A program made the translations under genes and the position numbers. Below, piece by piece: positions 34,763-44,166 of a stretch of DNA of 64,000 nucleotides. Positions within the stretch are counted from its first letter, which is position 1; each line of letters starts with the position of its first letter. Source of the stretch: an uncultured Phocaeicola sp. (GTDB taxonomy: Bacteria > Bacteroidota > Bacteroidia > Bacteroidales > Bacteroidaceae); NCBI GenBank assembly GCA_944319745.1, contig CALUET010000023.1, forward strand, positions 62,001 to 126,000. The letters run 5' to 3'. A model generated the notes under the pieces. The model saw nothing but the letters and a program-made list of their open reading frames with translations, was not told the DNA's origin and searched no databases.

Positions 34763-35371
34763 TTATTTTTTTGCGGCGCTGGGGTTATAACGATTATTAA
34801 GTCCGGTAACGATTTCATCGGTAATATTGAATGCGGGATTCGCATACAACAGGTTGTCGAAAACCGAATTGCTTATGATTAAGTCGTAACCTTTGTCTTT
34901 ATTGTATATCTTCAGGAAAGAGTTTATTGAGTCTCTTAGTTGCAGGCTGTTCTTTTGATTTTCGGTTTGCAATTCGTTAGTTAACTTCTCTTGTAGTTGT
35001 TGTAAGTCTTGTTGTTTCTTAGTGATTCGCATATGTTCCTGCTCAGCCCGTTCCTGACTTACGAATCCGTTATTCTGAAGCTTGCGTTGAAATTCTCTGA
35101 TTTCTCCGTCCAATTCTTTTGCTTTCTCGTTTAAAGTGGTACGGATATTCTCTTCTTTACGGATCATGATTTCGTTCAAATCGTTCCAGAAATGGTATTT
35201 TGTTAATAGAGAATCGATTTCCACATAGGCGATTTTCATGTTTGTTGTTCCATCTTTTACGACCGGCGCTGCTGTTTGTTCGCTTTTTTGTTCCTTTTCG
35301 GTGCATTGAGTAAATAAAAACATGGCGGCCAAAACTAAAAATCCATTCAGAACACACTTTGTTTTTTTCAT
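34763..35371 (-). CDS. OmpH/Skp-like lipoprotein
   Basis: A 202-residue exported protein with a lipoprotein signal (LVLAAMFLFTQC). The mature part starts with the OmpH/Skp pattern MKIAYVEIDSLLTKYHFWNDL, continues as a long charged coiled coil (about 65-145, with KELDGEIREFQRKLQNNG), and ends in a globular part (KGYDLIISNSVFDNLLYANPAFNITDEIV). Skp-like proteins hold outer membrane proteins during transit through the periplasm; being lipid-anchored is a variation. An alternative start lies two codons upstream at 35377. It follows the 78-residue gene by 12-18 bases. Confidence 0.88.
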   Translation of the reverse strand: MKKTKCVLNGFLVLAAMFLFTQCTEKEQKSEQTAAPVVKDGTTNMKIAYVEIDSLLTKYHFWNDLNEIMIRKEENIRTTLNEKAKELDGEIREFQRKLQNNGFVSQERAEQEHMRITKKQQDLQQLQEKLTNELQTENQKNSLQLRDSINSFLKIYNKDKGYDLIISNSVFDNLLYANPAFNITDEIVTGLNNRYNPSAAKK

Positions 35372-35388
35372 AAACATTTATATCTTAA

Positions 35389-35625
35389 TTAGTTAATATT
35401 ATCTTCTTTACTGTTCCTTTTTTGTTCCGGAATGGCATGTGGATTGAGAATTTGTGCTTCACGGTCTTGTGATTGTACGCATCCGATGCCCTTTCGGCGC
35501 AGAGCTTTGTTTCCACTTACATGCGTGTTTGGGAAACGTCCTCCTTTTTTTAAAAGTATATTTACGGATAATAATGCCACACAAATGGCAACTATTATTA
35601 TCGTTATAAGGAGAATTTTAAGCAT
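35389..35625 (-). CDS. Small conserved single-pass membrane protein (78 aa)
   Basis: A 78-residue protein with one N-terminal transmembrane helix (ILLITIIIVAICVALLSVNILL) and a short basic cytosolic or periplasmic tail. The stretch GRFPNTHVSGNKALRRKGIGCVQSQDREA has the look of a strongly conserved segment with a single Cys. No function is recognised. A TATATTTG -7 element lies at 35645-35652, so it and the OmpH-like gene form a short operon. Confidence 0.75.
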   Translation of the reverse strand: MLKILLITIIIVAICVALLSVNILLKKGGRFPNTHVSGNKALRRKGIGCVQSQDREAQILNPHAIPEQKRNSKEDNIN

Positions 35626-35728
35626 TTCTACTAAATTTGTGATGCAAATATATAGCTTTTACAAGTATTCCGTTTGTTTTTTATTTGAAAAAAACGCTGT
35701 TCTCATGGATAGAGACTGTAATTTAACG

Positions 35729-35736
35729 TATTTTTG
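35729..35736 (+). promoter_or_regulatory. -7 element (TATTTTTG) for pepD
   Basis: TATTTTTG 46 bases before the pepD ATG. Its position overlaps an apparent upstream in-frame start (35734), which argues for the ATG at 35782. No convincing -33 element. Confidence 0.4.
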
Positions 35737-35781
35737 CACGGAGAACTTTATTGGAAACATTTACTTATAGATTGTATATTT

Positions 35782-37236
35782 ATGGAAAAGAATGAGTTGA
35801 AACCGGCTGTTGTATTTCATTATTTTGAAGAAGTATGCAAGGTGCCGCGCCCGTCAAAGAAAGAAGAAAAGATAAGGAAGTTTTTGGAAGATTTCGCTCG
35901 CGAGCATAAACTTTCTTACGATACGGATGAAGCGGGCAATATTTTAATCAGAAAGCCGGCCACTGAAGGAAAAGAACATTTAAAGAAAGTAGTGCTTCAG
36001 TCGCACATGGATATGGTGTGTGAGAAGAACAAAGACACGAAACATGATTTTGAGAATGATCCTATACGGACATATATTGACGGAGATTGGCTGAAAGCCG
36101 AAGGAACAACCTTAGGTGCGGACAACGGAATAGGCATAGCAACTCAGTTGGCTGTCCTGGCGTCGGAAGAAATTGTTCACGGTCCTTTGGAATGTTTGTT
36201 TACAGTGGATGAGGAAACCGGCCTGACCGGTGCTTTTGCTCTGAAGGAAGGTTTTATGACCGGCGATATTCTTATTAACTTAGATTCGGAAGATGAAGGG
36301 GAAATGTTTATCGGATGTGCGGGAGGAGCCGGAACGGTTGCCGAGTTTCCCTGCCCGATGATGCCGGCACCCGAAGGGTATTTCTTTTTTAAAGTTGCGG
36401 TAAAGGGCCTGACAGGAGGGCATTCGGGTGATGACATCAACAAGAACCGTGCAAATGCGAATAAATTACTTAATCGTTATTTGATGCAGCTTTCTCAGAA
36501 ATATGATCTCTGTTTGTGCGAGATTGGCGGCGGTAATCTTCATAATGCAATTCCGCGTGAGGCTTATGCAATTTGTGCTGTCCCGATGAAGGACAAGGAA
36601 TCTGTGCGGGTAGATCTAAATGTTTTTCTGGCCGAAGTCGAAAACGAGTATGCCGTATCGGAACCTAATTTGTCGATTGACCTGGAATCTGAGAGCAGTA
36701 AAGGCGAGGTTATGGAAAAAGATGCCATGATGCGTTTCCTGCATTCGATATATGCTGTACATAATGGTGTGTATGCCATGAGCCAGGATATAGAAGGTTT
36801 GGTGGAAACATCCTCAAATTTGGCTTCGGTGAAGCAGGGGAATGGAAAGATTGTTGTGGGGACGAGTCAGAGAAGTTCTATTTTGTCTTCACGGAAAGAT
36901 ATGTCGCAGATGGTACGTTCGGCCTTTGAATTGGGAGGAGCAACGGTTACTACCGGCGACGGATATCCGGGTTGGAAGCCAAACATGGACTCGGAGATTC
37001 TGCATATTGCGGTAGATAGTTATAAAAGATTGTTTGGTGTTGAGCCAAAGATTAAGGCGATTCATGCAGGGCTGGAGTGTGGTTTGTTCCTTGAAAAGTA
37101 TCCTTCGCTTGATATGGTGTCTTTCGGTCCTACATTGCGCGGCGTGCATTCTCCGGATGAACGCATGCTTATTCCTTCAGTCGATAGGTTTTGGCGTCAT
37201 TTGTTGGATGTATTGGCGCATATTCCCGCTAAATGA
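35782..37236 (+). CDS. pepD: Aminoacyl-histidine dipeptidase (PepD), M20 family
   Basis: A 484-residue cytosolic metallodipeptidase (Xaa-His dipeptidase, carnosinase-like). Metal-site motifs are in order: LQSHMDMVCEKN with the first His and Asp, TTLGADNGIGIA with the bridging Asp, FTVDEETGLTGA with the catalytic and metal Glu, NLDSEDEGE, and IHAGLECGLF with the late Glu. The lid domain includes TGGHSGDDINKNRANANKLL. Its stop overlaps the next gene's start (ATGA). Confidence 0.96.
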   Translation: MEKNELKPAVVFHYFEEVCKVPRPSKKEEKIRKFLEDFAREHKLSYDTDEAGNILIRKPATEGKEHLKKVVLQSHMDMVCEKNKDTKHDFENDPIRTYIDGDWLKAEGTTLGADNGIGIATQLAVLASEEIVHGPLECLFTVDEETGLTGAFALKEGFMTGDILINLDSEDEGEMFIGCAGGAGTVAEFPCPMMPAPEGYFFFKVAVKGLTGGHSGDDINKNRANANKLLNRYLMQLSQKYDLCLCEIGGGNLHNAIPREAYAICAVPMKDKESVRVDLNVFLAEVENEYAVSEPNLSIDLESESSKGEVMEKDAMMRFLHSIYAVHNGVYAMSQDIEGLVETSSNLASVKQGNGKIVVGTSQRSSILSSRKDMSQMVRSAFELGGATVTTGDGYPGWKPNMDSEILHIAVDSYKRLFGVEPKIKAIHAGLECGLFLEKYPSLDMVSFGPTLRGVHSPDERMLIPSVDRFWRHLLDVLAHIPAK

Positions 37237-38261
37237 TGAGGCGTAAGTTTGAAATTTTTTTCATCATGTATGTGTTGTGCTGCACCTTTTCCGAGGTTGC
37301 GGCACAACAAATTTTTCGGGCTGTCGGATACAATGTGGAGAATTTATTCGATTTCAGACACGATTCCTTGAAAAACGATACGGAATATCTGCCTGGAAAT
37401 ATACGCGGATGGAGTTCCGGACGTTTCCGTGAAAAGGTGAATAAGATAGCGAAAGTTATCTTGGCGGCCTCGGCATCTTACGCTCCTGATTTGGTTGGTT
37501 TGTGTGAGGTCGAGAATGATTTTTGTTTGAATACCCTCGTGCGATATTCCCCTTTACGTGATGTCGGGTATCGGTTCGTGATGACTTCTTCGCCGGACGA
37601 GAGGGGAATTGACGTTGCACTTCTTTATCAACCGGAAACTTTCCGCCTGCTTTCCAATCACTCCATTCGCATTCCTTCCCGCGAACATGGGCATCGACCG
37701 ACCAGGGATATTCTGCATGTGACGGGAAAAGTGGCGACGGGTGATACGTTGGATGTCTTTGTTTGTCATTTCCCTTCACGTTCCGGTGGAGTAAAGAGCA
37801 GTGAACCTTTCCGGATGCTTGCCGCAACGTGTCTGCGCCATGCCGTCGATTCGGTGATGGAAAAACGTTCTTTCCCTCGTATCCTTGTGATGGGTGATTT
37901 TAATGACGGGCCGGACGGCCGGGCTTTGACGGAAATTTTGCAGGCAAATCCTCCCGGGCATGTGGCAGATGAAGACCGGCTTTACAATCTGATGTCGGGA
38001 AAAGAAGGCGGAACGTATCGTTATCGTGGGGAATGGGATTTGTTTGACCAGCTCATCGTAAACGGAGTTTTGTTGGATAAAAACTCGGCTTTTCATACAG
38101 ATGCGGCGAAGGCTGTTATTCTTAATTTCCCTTTTTTGCTGGAGGAAGACGATGTTTATGGCGGAGATATACCGTATCGTACATATAGAGGGATGCGTTA
38201 TCATGGCGGGTACAGCGATCATTTGCCGGTAGCCGTTGATTTTATGCTTGTTTTTCCCTGA
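37233..38261 (+). CDS. Secreted endonuclease/exonuclease/phosphatase family protein
   Basis: A 342-residue protein with a signal peptide (FIMYVLCCTFSEVAAQQ) and an EEP fold: VGYNVENLFD with the first Asn, VGLCEVEND with the metal Glu, FVCHFPSRSGG, ILVMGDFNDGPDG with the Asp/Asn pair, and YHGGYSDHLPVAVDF with the terminal His. All catalytic residues are present, so it should be an active exported nuclease or phosphodiesterase. Its start overlaps the pepD stop by four bases, an odd pairing of a cytosolic peptidase and an exported enzyme. Confidence 0.92.
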   Translation: MMRRKFEIFFIMYVLCCTFSEVAAQQIFRAVGYNVENLFDFRHDSLKNDTEYLPGNIRGWSSGRFREKVNKIAKVILAASASYAPDLVGLCEVENDFCLNTLVRYSPLRDVGYRFVMTSSPDERGIDVALLYQPETFRLLSNHSIRIPSREHGHRPTRDILHVTGKVATGDTLDVFVCHFPSRSGGVKSSEPFRMLAATCLRHAVDSVMEKRSFPRILVMGDFNDGPDGRALTEILQANPPGHVADEDRLYNLMSGKEGGTYRYRGEWDLFDQLIVNGVLLDKNSAFHTDAAKAVILNFPFLLEEDDVYGGDIPYRTYRGMRYHGGYSDHLPVAVDFMLVFP

Positions 38262-38364
38262 CAGAGTGACGGGAACCTGCCTTGTGTATGAAAAAAACAA
38301 GAAGGGATTTTCTTTGAAAGAATGTTTTATGTGCAGAAAAGCATCAGCATGAACCGATAAAAAG

Positions 38365-38403
38365 AAAGCGTCCGGCTTACCTGTTTGTAAGTCCGGACGC
38401 TTT
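38365..38403. terminator. Bidirectional terminator between EEP protein and GH2 genes
   Basis: AAAGCGTCCGGCTTAC pairs with GTAAGTCCGGACGCTTT around a 6-base loop and runs into TTTTGTTT; A-rich bases on the left serve the opposite strand. Confidence 0.85.
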
Positions 38404-38406
38404 TGT

Positions 38407-40242
38407 TTATGGTTTTTGTCGTGTACACTTTATGACATCCTGATTGATTTCCTTTACTTTGTCCAAATCCATTTTCTCTATTTGTCTGTCGTAAGTAACG
38501 AGGCCGTTTATCTCATGTTCCACGTCCGTTGTTTGTGTATAAATGGCCGTACTCAAACCTTCGTACTTAATCATTTGTTCGATTTGGTTCATCATTAAAA
38601 TATATTTCTCGGTCAGTGTTTCTTTTGTTGTCATCATTTCGTAGGCATTGTTGGGAACCGGCCATAAATGTCCGCGTACGAACAGTCCCTTTCCTCCGAA
38701 TTCACCCAGCGAAGCAGCCCGTTTTTCATCGGGTTTCGGCATGTCGTTCGGTTCGATGTTTCCGTAATGATGTCTGTCTACAAAGTCGCCGTTTCCCGGA
38801 TCACCGTATGCTTTTCGATAGCCCGGTGCATAGTTTGAGCCGGAATTTCCGTTTACCAGACGCGAAGGATCGTATTGTTTTGTCCAGGCCGTAATGTCTG
38901 TTGCTTCGAAAGCTCCCCAGTTTTCATTGAACGGAACCCACATTACAATGGACGGTGCGCTGATGTGTTGGTCGATCATTGTCTTAAATTCTTCGCGGAA
39001 TTGCGCACGGATGGCTGTGGAGTCTTCCCCGTCCGGTTCCCAAAGATTCGGCATGTCTTGCCAAACCATGAGGCCCAGGCGATCACAGTGGTAATACCAT
39101 CGTTGAGGTTCTACCTTAATGTGTTTGCGAATAACGTTAAATCCGGAGCGTTTGGCCAGTTCGATGTCAAACAACAAGGCATCGTCTGTGGGAGCCGTAA
39201 AGATTCCGTCAGGCCAATAGCCCTGATCGAGTAATCCGATGTGGAAGACAAATTCTCCGTTTAACAGCGGGCGGTTCACACCATTTACCTTTCTTATTTC
39301 AAGAGAGCGCATGCCGAAATATGATTTGACTTCGTCGAGTATCTTACCGTTTCCTGAAACTAATTTTAAATTCAGCCCGTATAAAAACGGATCATCGGGA
39401 CTCCACAGATGAGGATTGGAGATGGGCAGGCTGAATGTTTCCCCGCTTTTTCCTTTTTCCCGTGAAATAATGGTTCCTCCGTCCTCGGCTTCGGCAATGA
39501 TTGTCCTGTCGTTTCCTCCGTCATTTGTCTGTATGGTTATTTCCAGACAACGGTCTTTCAGGTTCGGGATCAGTTTGATTTGTGAAATATGTTGTTTTTC
39601 TACCGGTTCCATCCATACGGTTTGCCAGATGCCCGACGTGTAAGTATAATCGCCTCTCGGCCCGTTTTTCCCGCCGGCTGCTTTTCCGTCATTGGGATCG
39701 TAGGCGCCTACCACCAGTTCGTTGTCGCCCTTCTTCAGAAAGTCGGTTATGTCGAAGCTGAAAGCATTATATCCTCCGGTATGTGTACCGACCTTTTTCC
39801 CGTTGACAAATACGGAAGCTATGCGGTCTACTGCTCCGAAGTTTAGCAAAACGTGCTTGTCTTTCCATGAGTCGGGGATGGTGAATTGTCGTTTGTACCA
39901 CATGAAAGTTTCATCTTTTTTGTTTATGCCCGACAGTTCCGCTTCGGGCGGGAAGGGAACGCGTATGTTTTCTGCATTGACAAACTGCGGAGGTTGCGAT
40001 GCGGTTGTCGGATCGGTCAGTTCCTTTCCTCCCATGTATTTCCACATTCCGTTGAGATTCATCCATTCGGAGCGTTCCATCTGCGGACGGGGATATTCCG
40101 GCAGGGGGATGTCTCTTTGCAGAACTTTTTCTGTCCACGGGGTGGGAAGGGTGAATGAACTTAGGTCTTGTGCCAAGGTAATAAAGTGGCCTGTTCCGGC
40201 TAATGTGCCGATGATTAAGCATTTGATGATATTATTTTTCAT
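38407..40242 (-). CDS. Glycoside hydrolase family 2 protein
   Basis: A 611-residue secreted retaining glycosidase with a signal peptide ending near TLAQ. Domain order is the GH2 one: jelly-roll sugar-binding domain (MWYKRQFTIPDSWKDKHVLLNFGAVDRIASVFVNGK), Ig-like domain, then the TIM barrel starting near RSGFNVIRKHIKVEP. The acid/base is the Glu in WVPFNENWGAFE and the nucleophile the Glu in SLGEFGGKG. It lacks the C-terminal extensions of large beta-galactosidases. It follows a GH51 gene by 58 bases; specificity (galactoside, arabinopyranoside or other) is not decided by sequence. Confidence 0.9.
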   Translation of the reverse strand: MKNNIIKCLIIGTLAGTGHFITLAQDLSSFTLPTPWTEKVLQRDIPLPEYPRPQMERSEWMNLNGMWKYMGGKELTDPTTASQPPQFVNAENIRVPFPPEAELSGINKKDETFMWYKRQFTIPDSWKDKHVLLNFGAVDRIASVFVNGKKVGTHTGGYNAFSFDITDFLKKGDNELVVGAYDPNDGKAAGGKNGPRGDYTYTSGIWQTVWMEPVEKQHISQIKLIPNLKDRCLEITIQTNDGGNDRTIIAEAEDGGTIISREKGKSGETFSLPISNPHLWSPDDPFLYGLNLKLVSGNGKILDEVKSYFGMRSLEIRKVNGVNRPLLNGEFVFHIGLLDQGYWPDGIFTAPTDDALLFDIELAKRSGFNVIRKHIKVEPQRWYYHCDRLGLMVWQDMPNLWEPDGEDSTAIRAQFREEFKTMIDQHISAPSIVMWVPFNENWGAFEATDITAWTKQYDPSRLVNGNSGSNYAPGYRKAYGDPGNGDFVDRHHYGNIEPNDMPKPDEKRAASLGEFGGKGLFVRGHLWPVPNNAYEMMTTKETLTEKYILMMNQIEQMIKYEGLSTAIYTQTTDVEHEINGLVTYDRQIEKMDLDKVKEINQDVIKCTRQKP

Positions 40243-40300
40243 ACTTTCTGGATATGTTTTTATGGTTTTTACGCATTGTTTTTATAAAAAGTTGGGCAGG

Positions 40301-42748
40301 TTATTCTTTTTTGAAGACGAAGATTGTGTAAGAATATGGTTGGATCATATAAAAATCAAGGTCGTTTTTGTATAAAGATTGTTCCACGGGTGTAATGCGT
40401 TGCGGCTCGTGGGGCGTGTTCACATCCTGAAGTTTTCCGCACAAGGTGACAGAGATTGACTCGGATGTCGGTCTGAAGTTGTCGAAGACGATTCGGGCAG
40501 ATACCGAAGAACTGTCTGTGTTGGCCACGTGAAGTACAATTGTGTTTCCGTCTTTGCTGCGTGTGGCGGTTACGTCGAGCCTGTTTTTCGGATCGGTCGT
40601 GGTGCTTTCTACCAGGAAAGGCTGGTGATATTTTGACGCCATTTGTTGGGCATAGTAGGGAGGCATTCCCCAGACTTGATCCGGAGTAAAGAATATTTGT
40701 CCCTGGTCCCACCCGTTGTCATTTTGTTTGTACGGCTGAAGTGCATTCGCGGCACACGATGTCAGGACAAAATCGCCCATGCGTCTTACTGCATTCTGGA
40801 GGGTGACATGTCCCAAAGCCCGTTGCATATTGTGTGTGTTGCCGTTTTCCTCGAAGATGGCGCACTTGATCTTTGTGTCGGGGTTCCACTTTAAAAAGAG
40901 TTCTTTCATGCGTCTCAGTTCTGTTTCCACCTTTTTCCCTGTGTCTAAATCATCCGCCCAAGGATGGAAATCCCAGTAATCGGCTTTTCCGTCGAGCGCC
41001 TTGAATGTTCGTTCCATGCTGGGCGATTCGGGACGCCACCAGGCCGTGCTGATCAGTTTAATGGAAGGATCTTTCCGTTTGATGGCGTCGTGCAGAAGAA
41101 TGAAACGGTTTACGTAGTGGTCGTACTCGCGGGCATTGTCTCCGTTGAATAACACTTCTTCGTTGCCGATGCCGATATACTTCACCCCGTATGGGGCCGG
41201 ATGTCCGTTTTTTGCCCGTTGTTTTCCCCATTTTGATGTGACGGAACCGTTTAAATACTCCACCATGTCGGCAATGTCCCGTGGATTTTCTTCGATATTG
41301 ATGGCGAAAGCCGGTGTAAAACCTGCGGCTTCGCAGAATTTAAGAAAGTCTTCAATACCGAAACCGTTGGTGGAATATCTGTACCAATGTCCTCTGTAAG
41401 GAGGGCGATTGTCGGGATTTCCTATCATTTTCTTGAAGCGATATCCGGGTACATTTATCATCGTTCCGCCATAACGCAGGAATGTCAGTCCTTCATTGAC
41501 CATTGCTTCTGCAATATCTTTTCGGTACGGCAAGCCTTTGAACTGGTTGTCTTCAGTATTCATAAGGGTTGCTTGATCTATCCAGAGCTTGCCCGGTTTG
41601 TCAATGTAAACGGCAAATCGTGCATTAGGATCGGTTGTTTTGCTGGTAAGTTTGAAATGATATTTCTTCCATCTCTTGTCAATACCTTCAATTTCCTGGC
41701 GTGCATATTCTGTTGTCCCGTTTTTGTTTTGTAAGGCGATAAAGACTTTTCCTTCTAAATTTAAGCCCTTTAAGTAAAGGCCTCCCTGATATGTTTGATC
41801 TTTTTTGACGGCGATTCCCCAACGGTTCAGTCCGGAATTGGCAATACCTACTGTTCCTGTGCCGGAAATCAGCTCAATGGTTTGTGAATTTCTCCCGTTG
41901 TATGCTTGTTGCATATCCAGTCCGAATGTTGTTTTTACGCTTCCTGTTTGTATAGCGTCCCATGCTGCGCTGACAGATATCTGGGGCGTTGTTCGCAAAG
42001 ACAACCTTCTTTCTGTTGTTCCATCGGATAGTTTTATGTCGCGGAAGCGCACGTTTGAGTTCCATGTACGAAGTGCGATGTTTCCTTCTTGCAGACGTTT
42101 GTTCGTATTGTGGAATTTATAAATACTTTCTTCGTTTAAAAATACTTCAATCGTATCGTTGTCTTGCATGGAAACCCTAAGCCGGTTCCATTCTTCGGGG
42201 GAACATTTTACCGGAATTTCGGCCAGCGATTTGAAATCATTCTGGTGCATCCCGATAACAACTTTCCGGCCGTCGGCAGCCAGGCTCACCTCATATCCGT
42301 AAAAATTATCCGCTCCTTTGCCCGGTTGCGACAGGCAAACGATGAGGCCTGCGTTCTCTCCTTTCTCATCGAAACGCAAGGATGTTTCGACATACCCCCT
42401 TCGAATGCTTTGGGGAGTGTACACGAGTTTGGCTCCGGGATGCGATCTTACGGTCAGTTCATTGCCTTGTACTTTCCAAATACCTTCATATTCAGAAAAA
42501 TTATCTATTTTGGGGCGGGGAACCGGTTCCTCGAAACTTTCTCCGAATATCTTTTGATCGTATAAACCTCCGTATATTTCGTGGTTGACGTCCTCGATGC
42601 AAGCCCCATATAAAAAGGGCGTGATGGTTTGTTCAACCTTGTCCGGTTTTACAAAGATTGACGCTTCCTGGGCATGACATGCCGGTCCGATAGAAAAATA
42701 AAAGAGTCCGCTTGCCCAGATTACGCCGGAAATGAGATGGTGTTTCAT
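40301..42748 (-). CDS. Glycoside hydrolase family 51 alpha-L-arabinofuranosidase, multidomain
   Basis: An 815-residue secreted enzyme. The signal peptide (ending HAQEA) is followed by the short GH51 start FLYGACIEDVNHEIYGGLYDQ, then an inserted concanavalin-like module (about 80-245; YVETSLRFDEKGENAGLIV, YGYEVSLAADGRKVV) of DUF1080 type, a carbohydrate-binding-like beta-sandwich (about 260-395), and the catalytic barrel (NEGLTFLRYGGTMIN, YIGIGNEEVLFNG with the acid/base Glu, CAIFEENGNTHN with the nucleophile region) plus a C-terminal sandwich. It probably removes arabinofuranose from arabinan or arabinoxylan. First gene of the GH51-GH2 pair. Confidence 0.92.
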   Translation of the reverse strand: MKHHLISGVIWASGLFYFSIGPACHAQEASIFVKPDKVEQTITPFLYGACIEDVNHEIYGGLYDQKIFGESFEEPVPRPKIDNFSEYEGIWKVQGNELTVRSHPGAKLVYTPQSIRRGYVETSLRFDEKGENAGLIVCLSQPGKGADNFYGYEVSLAADGRKVVIGMHQNDFKSLAEIPVKCSPEEWNRLRVSMQDNDTIEVFLNEESIYKFHNTNKRLQEGNIALRTWNSNVRFRDIKLSDGTTERRLSLRTTPQISVSAAWDAIQTGSVKTTFGLDMQQAYNGRNSQTIELISGTGTVGIANSGLNRWGIAVKKDQTYQGGLYLKGLNLEGKVFIALQNKNGTTEYARQEIEGIDKRWKKYHFKLTSKTTDPNARFAVYIDKPGKLWIDQATLMNTEDNQFKGLPYRKDIAEAMVNEGLTFLRYGGTMINVPGYRFKKMIGNPDNRPPYRGHWYRYSTNGFGIEDFLKFCEAAGFTPAFAINIEENPRDIADMVEYLNGSVTSKWGKQRAKNGHPAPYGVKYIGIGNEEVLFNGDNAREYDHYVNRFILLHDAIKRKDPSIKLISTAWWRPESPSMERTFKALDGKADYWDFHPWADDLDTGKKVETELRRMKELFLKWNPDTKIKCAIFEENGNTHNMQRALGHVTLQNAVRRMGDFVLTSCAANALQPYKQNDNGWDQGQIFFTPDQVWGMPPYYAQQMASKYHQPFLVESTTTDPKNRLDVTATRSKDGNTIVLHVANTDSSSVSARIVFDNFRPTSESISVTLCGKLQDVNTPHEPQRITPVEQSLYKNDLDFYMIQPYSYTIFVFKKE

Positions 42749-42796
42749 GATGTGAAAATGAATTGATGCCTATGAAGTGATTAAAGTGTATTCTTA

Positions 42797-43966
42797 TCAG
42801 GGTTTATTTTTCATCAGAAATTTTTTAGTCAGCCACTGTCTGACTGGAATATCGTAAAGTTTCATGGAAGCATATCCGATGCCGATTGCCAAAAAGAAGA
42901 TGGTAACCGCTAAAAAAACATGCATGCTTGCCGGCGCATCTTTGTGTTCGGATATCCAGGCCCAGTACAGGTAGATGAGAGAATAATGCGTTATGTAAAG
43001 AGGATATGACAGGTTTCCCAGAAAATTGCATACGGCGGTCGAGCGCTTATCCGTAATTTTACTGCCGGCTCCGATGGTTATAATCACGGGAAAGAACAGC
43101 AGGATACAGATTGCTTCATACATTCCGTTCATCCACATGTGGCTTTCTCCACCGATGCGGGGCATGAACAACAGGACAAGGATTCCTAAAGAACACCACC
43201 AAAAGCCTCCTCTTAATGTGATACGGAAACTGATGCGTGAAAGAAACAACCCGGCAAAGAACGGGTACAACAGGCGGGTGATGCCGATAAGCAATTGGTC
43301 CGGTTTCAAACTCCATCCGCCTATTACCGTATAAGCCGCATAAGAACGTGTGTCAAGCACATCGAAAATGTCGATATTCAGACAGAGGTTTATGGTGAGC
43401 AATGCCGATAAAATAGTAAAAATGCCCAATAAAAGTTTGGAAAAGTGGCGGATGAACAGGGCATAAAGAAGGTTTGCTATGTATTCCCAAAGGAGAGACC
43501 ATGAAGGACCGTTCAGGGCGTTCGTCTCTCCCCATCCGCGGATATCCCAGCTGGAAGGGGCAGGCAGCATGGTACAGCCCCACAGGAAAAGCAAAAGAAC
43601 CATCCACCATTCGGTCTGTCCGATGAGAGGAAAAGCTGCACTGTCGCCCAGATAATAAAATAATGCCCCCACGAGTGTGCCGAAAATAACCATTGGGTGA
43701 AGGCGGATAAGGCGGCGTTTGAAAAAATCCTTGAGAGACATTTTATCCCACCGGTTGTCGTATGCGTATCCGATGACGAAACCTGACAAAAGGAAGAAGA
43801 AATCTACGGCAAGATAACCGTGGTTGAGAAAGGTTTGCTTGGCAGGACTTATGGCATGCGGTTCGAGTAAATGGTAAATCAAAACAAGAATTGCTGCAAC
43901 TCCACGTAATCCGTCTAATATCTCATAGCGTGGTTTTGAAGCAAGGTAGGTATAAGTTCGTGCCAT
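42797..43966 (-). CDS. Acyltransferase family 3 (OafA-like) integral membrane protein
   Basis: A 389-residue inner membrane protein with about ten transmembrane helices. The family signature LDGLRGVAAILVLIYHLLEPH includes the conserved His, and the RxxR-like FKRRLIRLHPMVIFG follows. Such proteins O-acylate sugars of surface polysaccharides or other envelope glycans, sometimes using acetyl-CoA. The acceptor is unknown. It stands just upstream of the GH51-GH2 pair, but a gap of 48 bases and its own promoter leave the link uncertain. Confidence 0.92.
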   Translation of the reverse strand: MARTYTYLASKPRYEILDGLRGVAAILVLIYHLLEPHAISPAKQTFLNHGYLAVDFFFLLSGFVIGYAYDNRWDKMSLKDFFKRRLIRLHPMVIFGTLVGALFYYLGDSAAFPLIGQTEWWMVLLLFLWGCTMLPAPSSWDIRGWGETNALNGPSWSLLWEYIANLLYALFIRHFSKLLLGIFTILSALLTINLCLNIDIFDVLDTRSYAAYTVIGGWSLKPDQLLIGITRLLYPFFAGLFLSRISFRITLRGGFWWCSLGILVLLFMPRIGGESHMWMNGMYEAICILLFFPVIITIGAGSKITDKRSTAVCNFLGNLSYPLYITHYSLIYLYWAWISEHKDAPASMHVFLAVTIFFLAIGIGYASMKLYDIPVRQWLTKKFLMKNKP

Positions 43967-44051
43967 TTTTCAGTGAGATGTATTAGTTTTAAATAAATGT
44001 TTTGTAAAAGGATTCCCCTTTTTCGGGGAAAGATGCCGTTTTATTTCTTCA

Positions 44052-44080
44052 CAAATATAGTGTATTTTTTGAAAAAACAA
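44052..44080 (-). promoter_or_regulatory. Promoter of the acyltransferase gene
   Basis: On the minus strand TTG (44078-44080), 18 bases, then TATATTTG (44052-44059). The implied leader of about 80 bases contains a small hairpin (TTCCCC/GGGGAA) at about 44015-44031 before the ATG at 43966. Confidence 0.5.
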
Positions 44081-44097
44081 TGGCCTGTTTTTATTGT

Positions 44098-44136
44098 AAT
44101 AAAAAAACATCCGCCTCTGAAAAATGAGACGGATGT
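44098..44136 (-). terminator. Intrinsic terminator after nifJ
   Basis: On the minus strand ACATCCGTCTC, loop ATTTTTCA, GAGGCGGATGT, then TTTTTTTATT. It begins 31 bases after the nifJ stop. Confidence 0.85.
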
Positions 44137-44166
44137 TCTTTAATTTATGGACTTTTCTTTAGAATG

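Noticed and set aside
44013..44031. Hairpin TTCCCC/GGGGAA in the acyltransferase leader as a riboswitch
   Set aside because: Only a six-pair stem with no further conserved structure; too little to call.
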